NCBI GenBank assembly: GCA_030044455.1
Contig: JASHVU010000689.1
Coordinates: 1 to 18,371, forward strand
Origin: Acidobacteriaceae bacterium
GTDB taxonomy: Bacteria; Acidobacteriota; Terriglobia; Terriglobales; Acidobacteriaceae
Length of the DNA stretch: 18,371 nucleotides
Direction: 5' to 3'
Numbering within the stretch: position 1 is the first letter of the stretch; each line of letters begins with the position of its first letter. Shown in pieces: positions 1 through 7,313 of the stretch. A program made the position numbers and the translations under genes. Under the pieces are notes generated by a model. That model worked only from the letters and a program-made list of their open reading frames with translations. It was not told where the DNA came from and made no database searches.

Positions 1-57
1 CGCCGTAAACTTCAATCTTAACCACTGCGCACGCTTCCCCTTTTTTGAGGCCGCCGA

Positions 58-1302
58 TTGCCGAACGCCATCACAGGTTGGCTGATTGAGTCATCGCCCG
101 AGCAACGCCGCACGCTGGTTGCCGCGAGCCTCGGCTGGTTGCTCGACAGCATGGACGTGATGATGTATGCGCTGGTGCTTGGCCAGGTGCAGCACGAGCT
201 CAGTCTCACGACCTCACAAAGCGGCGCCATGATGTCGGCCACGTTGCTGGCCGCGGCGGCCGGCGGCCTGGCTTTCGGATGGTATGCCGACCGCTTTGGC
301 CGGGTGCGCGCGCTCTCGCTCAGCGTGCTTGGCTACTCCGTAGCGACCGCACTTTGCGGATTCACGCACACCGCAATTGAGCTGATGGTCTGCCGCATCT
401 TTCTCGGGCTGGGCATGGGCGGTGAGTGGGCTTCGGGCGCGGCTCTGGTGGCTGAGACCTGGCCCGCACGCCATCGCGGCAAGGCTCTCGCATGGGTGCA
501 AAGCTCGTGGGCCATCGGCTATGCCCTCGGCGCTGCGCTCGTCGCCGTAGTAATGCCGCACTTTGGCTGGCGCGCTGTCTTCTTTGCCGGCATCATTCCG
601 GCAATGGTTGCGCTCTGGATCCAGCGCCGCCTTCACGAATCAACCGAATGGCGGGCAATGCACGTGGCCAAAGTGCCCATCGCACATCTGTTTCGCGGCG
701 CCCTTGGCCGCAGCACCCTGGTGTGCGCCACCATGAACGCGGCTACGCTGTTTGCGTGGTGGGGACTCTTCACCTGGGCGCCACGGTTTCTTTCGATGCC
801 GATCACCCAGGGCGGACGCGGCCTCAATATTGTGGCCACCTCCGGCTGGACAATCGTAATGCAGATCGGCACATTTCTTGGCTATGTTTCATTTGGATTC
901 ATTGCCGACCGTTTCAGCCACAAGCGCACCTACATTGCCTATCTGCTGTCTGCCGCGCTGCTCGTGCCTCTTTTCGCCTTCGTCAGCAATCCCTACGCGC
1001 TGTTGGTCATCGGGCCACTGGTCGGCTTCTTTGGCACCGGATATTTCTCCGGCTTCAGCATCATCTCGAGTGAGCTCTTTCCCACCCATCTGCGTGCCAG
1101 CGCCATGGGATTCGTTTATAACATCGGCCGTATCGCCAGCGCCGCGGGACCTTACCTCATCGCGCGATTCTCGGTCTCGATGGGAATCAGCGCGGCGCTC
1201 TCAATGACTTCGGGGGCCTTTCTGGTGGCGGCACTGATTGCTACGGCGCTGCGGGAGTCTTCCACCACCACCCGCGAGAGTAACGTCACCACAACTCTGT
1301 AG
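58..1302 (+). CDS. MFS transporter (sugar/organic-acid porter type)
   Basis: This is a 414-residue inner-membrane permease of the major facilitator superfamily, with hydrophobic segments throughout consistent with about 12 helices. The first helix carries two aspartates (D30, D33). The loop after helix 2 has the MFS signature GWYADRFGR at about residues 74-82. Helix 4 has the RIFLGLGMGGEW block at about 113-124, followed by the PARHRGKA loop, as in sugar, sialate and aromatic-acid/H+ symporters. The start is a TTG at 58. A stop codon lies in frame just upstream (46-48) and a GAGG ribosome-binding site sits at 47-50, so no longer start is possible. The substrate cannot be told from sequence. 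It converges on a sugar aminotransferase gene 36 bp away, which does not by itself indicate a shared pathway. Confidence 0.9.
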   Translation: MPNAITGWLIESSPEQRRTLVAASLGWLLDSMDVMMYALVLGQVQHELSLTTSQSGAMMSATLLAAAAGGLAFGWYADRFGRVRALSLSVLGYSVATALCGFTHTAIELMVCRIFLGLGMGGEWASGAALVAETWPARHRGKALAWVQSSWAIGYALGAALVAVVMPHFGWRAVFFAGIIPAMVALWIQRRLHESTEWRAMHVAKVPIAHLFRGALGRSTLVCATMNAATLFAWWGLFTWAPRFLSMPITQGGRGLNIVATSGWTIVMQIGTFLGYVSFGFIADRFSHKRTYIAYLLSAALLVPLFAFVSNPYALLVIGPLVGFFGTGYFSGFSIISSELFPTHLRASAMGFVYNIGRIASAAGPYLIARFSVSMGISAALSMTSGAFLVAALIATALRESSTTTRESNVTTTL

Positions 1303-1346
1303 TTGGCCGGCTTGCCGACTCGCCGACCTGCTGACTCGCTAGCTCA
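1303..1346. repeat. Degenerate 8-bp-period tandem array between converging genes
   Basis: Successive 8-mers starting directly after the MFS stop codon resemble each other: CTTGCCGA (1311), CTCGCCGA (1319), CCTGCTGA (1327) and CTCGCTAG (1335). The array fills the gap up to the stop codon of the minus-strand aminotransferase (1339-1341) and runs over it. It has no terminator-like stem with a T-run. Similar short-period arrays occur at other gene ends in this window. Confidence 0.55.
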
Positions 1347-2520
1347 GAAACTCCGCAATCGCCGTCACTACCGTCTCCTGCTCATCCGCCCGCAACTCAG
1401 CAAACATAGGCAGCGCCAGCACTTCGCGCGCAGCGCGTTCGGCTTCAGGAAAATCGCCCTCGTTATAGCCAAGCTGCTTGAGTGCCCCCTGCAAGTGCAG
1501 CGGGACAGGATAGTAGACCTCCGAACCGATCTTGCGGTCGGCCAGAAATTCGCGCAGCGCGTCTCGCTTCGAAGTACGAATCACGAACTGATGCCATATG
1601 TGATGCGCGCCCTCGATCTCGAGCGGCAAAACCACCCCGTGCAATGGGTACGGTCCGCTTTCGGCGAGCCCGGCGTTCACAAACAATTCGTGGTAACGCG
1701 CAGCAGCCGCGCGCCGCGCCTGGTTCCAGCCATCGATATACTTCAGTTTCACTGAAAGCACCGCTCCCTGGAAGCCGTCCATGCGCGCGTTCCATCCGAG
1801 TTCGTCGTGATAGTAGCGGCGGCGCATCCCGTGCGAGCGAAGCATCCTTACCCGCTCGGCCAGCGCGTCGGAATTGGTGGTCACCAAACCGGCTTCGCCT
1901 GCCGCGCTCAGATTTTTGGTGGCATAAAAACTAAAAGCCGCAATATCGCCCAGCGCTCCGGCCTTTACGCCTTTCCATTCCGCGCCCCACGCCTGCGCGG
2001 CGTCTTCAATCAGGGTCAATCCACGCGCTCGTCCAAAAGGAAGAAAACAACATTGGCCGAAGAGATGCACCGGCAAAACTGCCTTTACCTGGGCGCCGGC
2101 CGCAGAATCGAGCACACGCTCGACCGCACCCGCATCCAGGTTGAAGGTCACCGGATCGATATCGGCCAGAATGGCTCTGGCGCCCACGCGGAGAATTGCG
2201 CTCACCGAGGCAAAAAAGCTGAAAGGGGTTGTAACCACAGCCTTGCCCGGACCGATCTCGGCCGCAGCCAGGGCCAGCCACAGGGCATCGGTACCGGAAG
2301 AACAGCCGACCCCATGAGCCACACCCAGTTGTGCCGCGCCGCTGCGCTCAAAAGCTGCAACCGCGGGGCCCAGCGTAAACTGTTGTGTCTTCAGTACCTG
2401 CTCGATGGCGGCTAGCAATTCCTGGTGCAGCGGCTCATACTGCCGCTTGAGGTCGAGCATCGGAACAGGTTGGGATTTGGCTTGGGGAGCGGGACGAGTC
2501 GGGCTGACGGCAGGTTGCAC
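1339..2520 (-). CDS. DegT/DnrJ/EryC1/StrS-family PLP aminotransferase
   Basis: The product is a 393-residue fold-type I aminotransferase of the family that makes amino sugars on nucleotide-sugar 4-keto or 3-keto precursors, usually for surface polysaccharide or O-antigen. The family N-terminal block LDLKRQY is at 22-28, the cofactor-phosphate region SSGTDAL at 74-80, IEDAAQAWGAEW at 171-182 with D173 placed to contact the pyridine nitrogen, and SFYATKNL with the Schiff-base lysine K202. The substrate-side block WNARMDGFQGAVL follows. The segment between VHLFGQC and IEDAA is several residues shorter than I expect for the family. The listed start is a GTG with a weak GAG upstream. An ATG at 2458-2460, directly before LDLKRQY, would remove a 20-residue proline-rich extension and may be the true start. 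The exact sugar substrate is unknown. Confidence 0.9.
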   Translation of the reverse strand: MQPAVSPTRPAPQAKSQPVPMLDLKRQYEPLHQELLAAIEQVLKTQQFTLGPAVAAFERSGAAQLGVAHGVGCSSGTDALWLALAAAEIGPGKAVVTTPFSFFASVSAILRVGARAILADIDPVTFNLDAGAVERVLDSAAGAQVKAVLPVHLFGQCCFLPFGRARGLTLIEDAAQAWGAEWKGVKAGALGDIAAFSFYATKNLSAAGEAGLVTTNSDALAERVRMLRSHGMRRRYYHDELGWNARMDGFQGAVLSVKLKYIDGWNQARRAAAARYHELFVNAGLAESGPYPLHGVVLPLEIEGAHHIWHQFVIRTSKRDALREFLADRKIGSEVYYPVPLHLQGALKQLGYNEGDFPEAERAAREVLALPMFAELRADEQETVVTAIAEFLS

Positions 2521-2630
2521 GGTCTCATTTTAGCAACCATGTCATCAATCCGAGCGTGGCGGAGCGCACACGGTCAGCCACCGGCAACATCAGGCAACCA
2601 CTGAATATCTGCAAATATCACATATAGAAG

Positions 2631-2661
2631 GAGACGATTCGCCGCGGGAATCGTCTCTTTT
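2631..2661 (+). terminator. Rho-independent terminator-like hairpin with no gene upstream
   Basis: A perfect 10-bp inverted repeat, GAGACGATTC at 2631-2640 and GAATCGTCTC at 2648-2657, encloses the 7-nt loop GCCGCGG and is followed by TTTT. It has terminator form only on the plus strand. The nearest upstream gene is on the minus strand, so it would end a small transcript from 2521-2630, or block read-through into the hfq leader. Confidence 0.6.
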
Positions 2662-2673
2662 ATGCCCCCGGAG

Positions 2674-2700
2674 TTGAAATGGATGGCAAACCCTTATATT
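2674..2700 (+). promoter_or_regulatory. Sigma70-like promoter candidate upstream of the hfq leader RNA
   Basis: TTGAAA at 2674-2679 and TATATT at 2695-2700 are separated by 15 bp. A register with TATTGT at 2697-2702 gives 17 bp. Transcription would begin at about 2707-2710, immediately before the base-paired region that starts at 2712. The spacing is not ideal, so this is a candidate only. It lies just after the terminator-like hairpin. Confidence 0.4.
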
Positions 2701-2707
2701 GTTGTCA

Positions 2708-2872
2708 CATTGCGGGGGCTCGAGCGGTTCCGCAGTTGCTGTGCCCCGAAGTCACGACTGCCAAGTGGATTTTTCCTCAAGAAGAATCCACTCCCTGCCG
2801 GGGCTGGAAATGGCTACAACGACTGCGGAACCGCTCTACTGACTCCGGGACTTCCGGCGCCATCCCCGCGGA
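2708..2872 (+). ncRNA. Candidate rod-shaped structured RNA (6S-like or hfq leader)
   Basis: Nested inverted repeats share one axis. GCGGGG 2712-2717 pairs with CCCCGC 2864-2869. A 17-bp arm, 2722-2738 with 2820-2836, has one G-U pair and a 15-bp perfect core (GAGCGGTTCCGCAGT). GCCCCG 2743-2748 pairs with CGGGGC 2799-2804. A terminal hairpin, 2764-2774 with 2782-2792, has one G-U pair and the loop CCTCAAG. The stems are separated by asymmetric internal loops, giving a long rod with bubbles, which is the general architecture of 6S RNA. No Rfam-type conserved bases were verified. It could instead be the structured 5' leader of hfq, since hfq starts 64 nt downstream. No protein-coding reading of this segment is convincing. 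Confidence 0.4.
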
Positions 2873-2935
2873 TTTGTATTTTCACGAAAGAAAAAATTTG
2901 AAGTTAAAACCTTCAGGAAAGCAGGAGATCGGCAC

Positions 2936-3244
2936 ATGGAGAACAAGCCGGCGCAAAACATTCAGGATACATTTCTGAACACGGTGCGTAAGGACAAAAC
3001 CCCCATCACCATTTACCTGGTCAGCGGCGTAAAACTGACCGGTAAGATCAGGTCCTTCGACAAGTATTCCGTGCTTCTCGAGAACAACAGCCAGGAACAA
3101 CTTATTTTCAAGCACGCAATCTCTACAGTGGTAAGTAACCGGAGCGTGATGCACACTGAGCATCGCCCTGCCCTAGGCGCACCCGGCCTGGGGCCCACGG
3201 CGGTTCCAGCTCAGACTGGACCTCAGGCTGCGGAACAGCATTAA
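2936..3244 (+). CDS. hfq: RNA chaperone Hfq
   Basis: Hfq is the hexameric Sm-like chaperone that binds small RNAs and mRNAs in the cytoplasm. The 102-residue product has an Sm1 region running from QDTFLN (about 10-15) through [13 protein letters not shown] and SFDKY, and the Sm2 motif FKHAIST at about 58-64. The usual YKH of the proximal uridine-binding pocket is FKH here, a conservative change with Lys and His kept. The last 35 or so residues are a Pro/Ala/Gly-rich tail, probably disordered. The ATG has a clear AGGAG at 2923-2927. The stop is 20 bp before hflX, the widespread hfq-hflX arrangement. The A-rich leader (2884-2915) resembles A-rich tracts that Hfq can bind, so autoregulation is possible; that is inference. 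Confidence 0.97.
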   Translation: MENKPAQNIQDTFLNTVRKDKTPITIYLVSGVKLTGKIRSFDKYSVLLENNSQEQLIFKHAISTVVSNRSVMHTEHRPALGAPGLGPTAVPAQTGPQAAEQH

Positions 3245-3264
3245 ACAACGGGGAGCAGCCTCGA

Positions 3265-4824
3265 TTGCCAGGCTGGGACCAAAACTCAGGCGCCTCCGCG
3301 AATCCAGTTGCGGCCTCCCGCCACTCAGGCCGCGGCAGACCGCACTCAAAGCCGGCTGAACTCGACCGCCGCTCTCGCCCGGCGAGCCGGCTGGAGCGAG
3401 CAGTACTGGTAGGAGTGGAATTCGGCCGCAGCAGAAATGCCGCGGCCGGTTCCCGACTTCTTGCGTCGACGCACGGCAATGAAACTGGAAACGCTTCCAC
3501 AGACCCCGGTCTTTTTGCGCAGGTATCTTCCCCATCGCCCCTCGCCAAGCCGGCTTCGAGCTCACGCGCGCCCGTTGCGTGTGGATCAGGCCTCGACGCC
3601 GAGGAGTCTCTGGCCGAATTTCGCGAGCTGGTAATGAGTGCCGGCGGCTACGTCGCCGCTGAGGTCCTGCAGCGCCGTCCGCAAACCGACCCGGCAACGC
3701 TCATCGGCTCCGGCAAGGTAGAAGAGATCGCCGGCATCGCCGCATCAGTCAATGCCGACCTGGTCCTCTTTGACCATGACTTGTCGCCTACCCAGCTCCG
3801 CAACCTGGAGAAGTTGCTGCCTTGCCGCGTCTTCGACCGAACCCAGCTCATCCTCGACATTTTTGCCCGCCACGCCCGCACCCGCGAGGGCCAACTGCAG
3901 GTGGAGCTGGCGCAGCTCCAGTACATGCTTCCACGGCTGGCCGGTCGGGGCAAACAAATGTCGCAACTGGGTGGCGGCATCGGCACCCGCGGACCCGGCG
4001 AAACCCAGCTCGAAACCGCCCGGCGAAAGATTCAGCGCCGCATCGATCAGCTCAAAATCGATCTGGATGCTGTGCGCAGGGTCCGCCGCCAGCAACGGCA
4101 GCGCCGCGAGGCTGTCCCGGTGCCGACGGTCGCCCTGGTGGGCTACACTAACGCCGGCAAAAGCACCCTCTTCAACACGCTCACCGGCGCGCAGGTGCTT
4201 TCGTCGTCGCGCATGTTCGCCACGCTCGATCCGAAATTACGAGCTATTGAGCTGCCCAGCCGACGAAAAGTACTGTTGAGCGACACGGTCGGGTTCATTC
4301 GCAACCTTCCTCACACGCTTGTCACCAGCTTTCGCGCCACGCTTGAAGAGGTCGGCCAGGCCGAGGTGCTGCTACACGTTCGCGACGCATCTTCGACTTA
4401 TAGCGAAGAACAGAAGGCCCAGGTAGAAAAGGTCCTCGGCGAACTCGAAGTGCTGGCGAAGCCGCGGATTGAAGTGTTGAACAAGATTGATCTGCTTGAT
4501 GAGCCCGATCGAGCGGCGCTCGTCGCCCGCACCAATTCAAGTCCAAAAAGTGAAAGCGCCCACGGCGCCGCGGTGGCACTGTCGGCACTGACCGGCAAAG
4601 GGTCGGAGGCGTTGCTGGGCGCAATCGACGACGCACTGAGGTCCGATCCCATCGTCGACGCCGAGCTGCGGGTGCCGCAGCACGAGGGCGCTGCGCTGGC
4701 GGCCATCGATGCCGGGATGATTGTGCATACGCGCGACTATGAGGGCAACCTGGTGCGGCTTTCGGTTAGCGGACCGGCATCGCTTGTGGGTCGGTTGAGA
4801 AGATTTCGCGTGCGCCAATCATGA
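3265..4824 (+). CDS. hflX: Ribosome-associated GTPase HflX
   Basis: HflX is a TRAFAC GTPase that binds the large ribosomal subunit and can split stalled ribosomes under stress. The 519-residue product has the HflX N-terminal domain starting near [10 protein letters not shown] (44-53) and the GSGKVEEI block. A coiled-coil linker contains [15 protein letters not shown]. The G domain has P-loop GYTNAGKST (293-301), DTVG (340-343), NKID (406-409) and SALTGKG (440-446), and a short C-terminal domain follows. The start is a TTG preceded by GGGGAG at 3250-3255. Two low-complexity Ser/Ala/Arg-rich pieces are odd: residues 1-43 and about 54-108, the second splitting [10 protein letters not shown] from [10 protein letters not shown]. 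The gene lies directly behind hfq, 20 bp apart, probably in one transcript. Confidence 0.96.
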   Translation: MPGWDQNSGASANPVAASRHSGRGRPHSKPAELDRRSRPASRLERAVLVGVEFGRSRNAAAGSRLLASTHGNETGNASTDPGLFAQVSSPSPLAKPASSSRAPVACGSGLDAEESLAEFRELVMSAGGYVAAEVLQRRPQTDPATLIGSGKVEEIAGIAASVNADLVLFDHDLSPTQLRNLEKLLPCRVFDRTQLILDIFARHARTREGQLQVELAQLQYMLPRLAGRGKQMSQLGGGIGTRGPGETQLETARRKIQRRIDQLKIDLDAVRRVRRQQRQRREAVPVPTVALVGYTNAGKSTLFNTLTGAQVLSSSRMFATLDPKLRAIELPSRRKVLLSDTVGFIRNLPHTLVTSFRATLEEVGQAEVLLHVRDASSTYSEEQKAQVEKVLGELEVLAKPRIEVLNKIDLLDEPDRAALVARTNSSPKSESAHGAAVALSALTGKGSEALLGAIDDALRSDPIVDAELRVPQHEGAALAAIDAGMIVHTRDYEGNLVRLSVSGPASLVGRLRRFRVRQS

Positions 4825-4950
4825 GTACGATGAATTTACCCCTTATGGGACCTCAAATCACCTCATTTACCGCGCTTTCTTCCATCCGCGGGTATTCTGT
4901 ATAGTTCCATCTGTCGGGGCGCGCCATGACGAGCCTGTCAGGAGACGTCG

Positions 4951-5514
4951 ATGAATTCCGCCGAAGACCCCGCAATCCCCACCATCACCACCCTCAGCTC
5001 TCGCGAGGTCTACCGCAACCGCTGGATGCGGGTGCGCGAAGACGAGATCCTGCGCTCCAACGGGACTCGCGGCATCTACGGCGTGGTGGAAAAAAACGAT
5101 GCCGCCATCATCATTCCCATCGACAACGGACGCGTCTGGCTGGTGGAGCAGTTCCGCTACACCATCGGAGCGCGCGCGCTCGAGCTGCCGCAAGGCGCCT
5201 GGGAGATGGAGATCGAAAATCCCGAGGAACTGGCCCGCGGCGAACTGCGCGAGGAGCTTGGCTTCGATGCTGCCGAAATGACCTGCCTTGGCATGACCTG
5301 GATCGCTTACGGTTTCAACCGGCAGAAGCAATACGTCTACCTGGCCACGGGACTAACACCCGCGCCCGGTGAACGCGACGCGGAAGAACACGATCTGATT
5401 CCGCGCTCATTCACGATTGAGGAATTTGAGCAGATGATGCTCGACGGCACGATTCGGGATGGCTGCACGCTGGCGGCATGGGGCCTCTACCTGATGTGGA
5501 AGGCGAGACACTGA
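4951..5514 (+). CDS. Nudix hydrolase (ADP-ribose pyrophosphatase-like)
   Basis: This is a 187-residue cytoplasmic Nudix protein, probably hydrolysing a nucleoside diphosphate linked to a sugar. The ADP-ribose/NDP-sugar type is suggested by the N-terminal strands (REVYRNRWMRVREDEI), the VEQFRY segment at 65-70 and the LPQGAWE entry at 79-85. The Nudix box lies at about 82-105 and ends in GELREELGF. The catalytic glutamates E98, E101 and E102 are present, but the arginine that normally opens REUXEEXGU is glycine (G97) and the first half of the box is one residue longer. I recall this LARGELREE form from one Nudix subfamily, so it need not be inactive. The ATG has AGGAG at 4940-4944. The gene is 126 bp after hflX and may be on its own promoter. 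The true substrate is unknown. Confidence 0.88.
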   Translation: MNSAEDPAIPTITTLSSREVYRNRWMRVREDEILRSNGTRGIYGVVEKNDAAIIIPIDNGRVWLVEQFRYTIGARALELPQGAWEMEIENPEELARGELREELGFDAAEMTCLGMTWIAYGFNRQKQYVYLATGLTPAPGERDAEEHDLIPRSFTIEEFEQMMLDGTIRDGCTLAAWGLYLMWKARH

Positions 5515-5515
5515 C

Positions 5516-5625
5516 GCGTTTTAGGAAATACCGTAGGGAGAAACCGACGCCACCGAGTCGGCGCGACCCCAAGGAGCGCTGACCCTGCACAACCGTGAGT
5601 GACATTACACCTTTTCCTAAAACGC
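5516..5625. repeat. 110-bp palindromic element with 13-bp inverted ends
   Basis: GCGTTTTAGGAAA at 5516-5528 is perfectly inverted as TTTCCTAAAACGC at 5613-5625. The 84-bp interior holds a smaller stem (CCGAC 5544-5548 with GTCGG 5557-5561) and GC-rich words. It exactly fills the gap between the stop codons of two converging genes. It has no ORF and no clear target-site duplication. It could be a MITE-like or REP-like intergenic element, or act as a bidirectional terminator. Confidence 0.6.
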
Positions 5626-5626
5626 C

Positions 5627-6088
5627 TTAAATCACCAATTTGTAAATGTTCCCGGCGCTGTCCTGGGCCACACCGTGAATCTCCGTCATCTGACCGGGAA
5701 CATCGCGGCGGTACATCTCCACATCGAGCGTGGTGCCTTTCGATCCGGTAAGCGTACTGCGCACGTGCAGCCGACTGCCCAGCACATTTGCGGTGTAGTA
5801 GCCACCGCCATAGACCGCATCCCACACCTGCGGCCAGTTGACGCTGGTTGTAGCGCCGGCATCGGTTGCCGCGCGGCTCACCAGTCCCCACGCGCCCCGG
5901 CACACCTCGCCGTTGGCGAGCGTTACGGTGATGTTGCCTGAGTTAGCGAAGCCGGTGATTGTGGCGGCGAAGACGGGAGGGGCAGTTTGGGCTGCCAACG
6001 GACCCTGCACAGGATAGAGGCGGCCAGTGCCAATGCAGCCTGAAAGCAGTAAAACACCGCATACGAGCAGAACAGCGCGTGTCTTCAT
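5627..6088 (-). CDS. Small secreted lipoprotein of unknown function
   Basis: This is a 153-residue predicted lipoprotein. Residues 1-17 form a signal peptide (MKTRAVLLVCGVLLLSG) ending in an LSGC lipobox, with C18 as the lipidation site, so the mature protein should be membrane-anchored outside the cytoplasm. The mature part is small, Gly/Thr/Val-rich and beta-like (ATITGFANSGNITVTLANGEVCRG), and carries one further cysteine in GEVCRGAWG. I do not recognise a named domain. The ATG is preceded by GGGGAG about 8 nt away. It is the only gene between the palindromic element and citrate synthase, which lies 88 bp upstream on the same strand. A shared transcript is possible. Confidence 0.75.
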   Translation of the reverse strand: MKTRAVLLVCGVLLLSGCIGTGRLYPVQGPLAAQTAPPVFAATITGFANSGNITVTLANGEVCRGAWGLVSRAATDAGATTSVNWPQVWDAVYGGGYYTANVLGSRLHVRSTLTGSKGTTLDVEMYRRDVPGQMTEIHGVAQDSAGNIYKLVI

Positions 6089-6176
6089 AAAAGAGGCTCC
6101 CCGGGCCTCAATAACCTCTTGGACGCAATGCGATTTGCAGAGTTATTTCGCTCGAAGTCAAAACCAAACGGCGCGC

Positions 6177-7313
6177 CTACGGCCGTTCTGCCACCGGGAT
6201 CCACGGCGAAGGATAGGCCGGCCCAATGTACTCGGCGCGCGGGCGGATCAGACGGTTGTCGTCAAGCTGCTCGATGACATGCGCCGCCCAGCCGGCGATG
6301 CGGCTTACCGCAAAGATGGGCGTGTAAAGATCGATGTCGATACCCAGGGTCGCGTAGGTCGAAGCGGAGTAGAAATCCACGTTGGCGTTCAGCCGTTTGT
6401 CTTTGTTGATGTAGAGCTCGATGGCCCGCGACATCTCGAACCATTTCGGCTGGCCGGAGTCTTTGCCCAGTTGCTCGCTCATTTTGCGCAGGTGCGTAGC
6501 GCGCGGATCCTCAGTCTTGTAGACGCGATGCCCGAAGCCGGAGATCTTCTGCTTGGCCGCCAGCATGTTCTTCACGTACTCGACGGGGTCGGCGCCTTCC
6601 TTGTCGATCTTGAGCAGCAGGCGCATCACACCCTCGTTGGCGCCGCCGTGCAGCGGCCCTTTGAGCGCGCCAATGGCGCCGGTAATGGCTGAATGAATGT
6701 CAGAGAGGGTTGCGGCGATGACGCGGGCGGCAAAGGTGGAGGCGTTCAGTTCGTGGTCGGCGTGAAGAATGAGTGCGATATCGAGGGTCTTGGTAGCGGT
6801 TTCAGATGGCTTTTCGCCGTTCAGCATCCACAGAAAGTTGCCGGCATGGTTGAGCGAGCGGTCGGGGGGAACAATTTCCTTGCCCTTTCGAATTCGATCG
6901 TAGATCGCCACGATCATGGCAATCTGCGCGGTCAGGTTATAGGCCTTGCGCACGTTGGCATCGTGCGAGTTGTCCTTTTCGTCAGCGTCATAAAAACTCA
7001 ACGCCGACACCGAAGTTCGCAACACCTCCATGGGCGTGGCCGCAGTGGGAAAGCCGCGCAGCATGTCGATCACCCGCTGGTCGAGAACGCGGGCCAAGGC
7101 TAGTTGCGCGCTGAATTCGCGCAGCGCCAGCTCGTTGGGCAGGAATCCGTTCCAGAGCAGAAACGTGGTTTCCTCGAAGGTCGAGTGCTCGGCCAGCTCG
7201 TGGATGTCGATTCCGCGGTAAGAAAGTACTCCTGCCTCTCCGTCAATCCAGCAAATTCCGGAGTTGGTCGCGACAATCCCTTCCAGGCCCCTTCCAGCTA
7301 CAGCGGTCGACAT
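6177..7313 (-). CDS. gltA: Citrate synthase (short bacterial type)
   Basis: The enzyme condenses acetyl-CoA with oxaloacetate to citrate, the entry step of the TCA cycle. The 378-residue length matches the smaller dimeric class found in Gram-positives, archaea and many other phyla rather than the longer E. coli type. The catalytic set is visible: H187 in HADHELNAST, H222 in GPLHGGANE, H262 in GFGHRVYK and D313 in NVDFYSAS. The substrate arginines in SRIAGW (R338) and RPRAEY (R358) are also present. 2-Methylcitrate synthase shares this architecture and cannot be excluded by sequence alone, but no prp genes are near. The ATG start has AGGGAG about 11 nt upstream and AAGG closer in. The promoter must lie in the long gene-free stretch before it. 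Confidence 0.93.
   Translation of the reverse strand: MSTAVAGRGLEGIVATNSGICWIDGEAGVLSYRGIDIHELAEHSTFEETTFLLWNGFLPNELALREFSAQLALARVLDQRVIDMLRGFPTAATPMEVLRTSVSALSFYDADEKDNSHDANVRKAYNLTAQIAMIVAIYDRIRKGKEIVPPDRSLNHAGNFLWMLNGEKPSETATKTLDIALILHADHELNASTFAARVIAATLSDIHSAITGAIGALKGPLHGGANEGVMRLLLKIDKEGADPVEYVKNMLAAKQKISGFGHRVYKTEDPRATHLRKMSEQLGKDSGQPKWFEMSRAIELYINKDKRLNANVDFYSASTYATLGIDIDLYTPIFAVSRIAGWAAHVIEQLDDNRLIRPRAEYIGPAYPSPWIPVAERP

Noticed and set aside
492..1073. 193-codon frame inside the MFS gene
   Set aside because: His/Arg/Cys-rich out-of-frame shadow, while the MFS frame has clear signature motifs.
1807..2415. 202-codon plus-strand frame opposite the aminotransferase
   Set aside because: It is an antisense shadow of a gene whose PLP lysine and family motifs are all visible.
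2722..2836. Hfq leader inverted repeat read as a MITE with terminal inverted repeats
   Set aside because: The inner parts also pair on the same axis and no target-site duplication flanks it, which fits an RNA fold better than a transposon.
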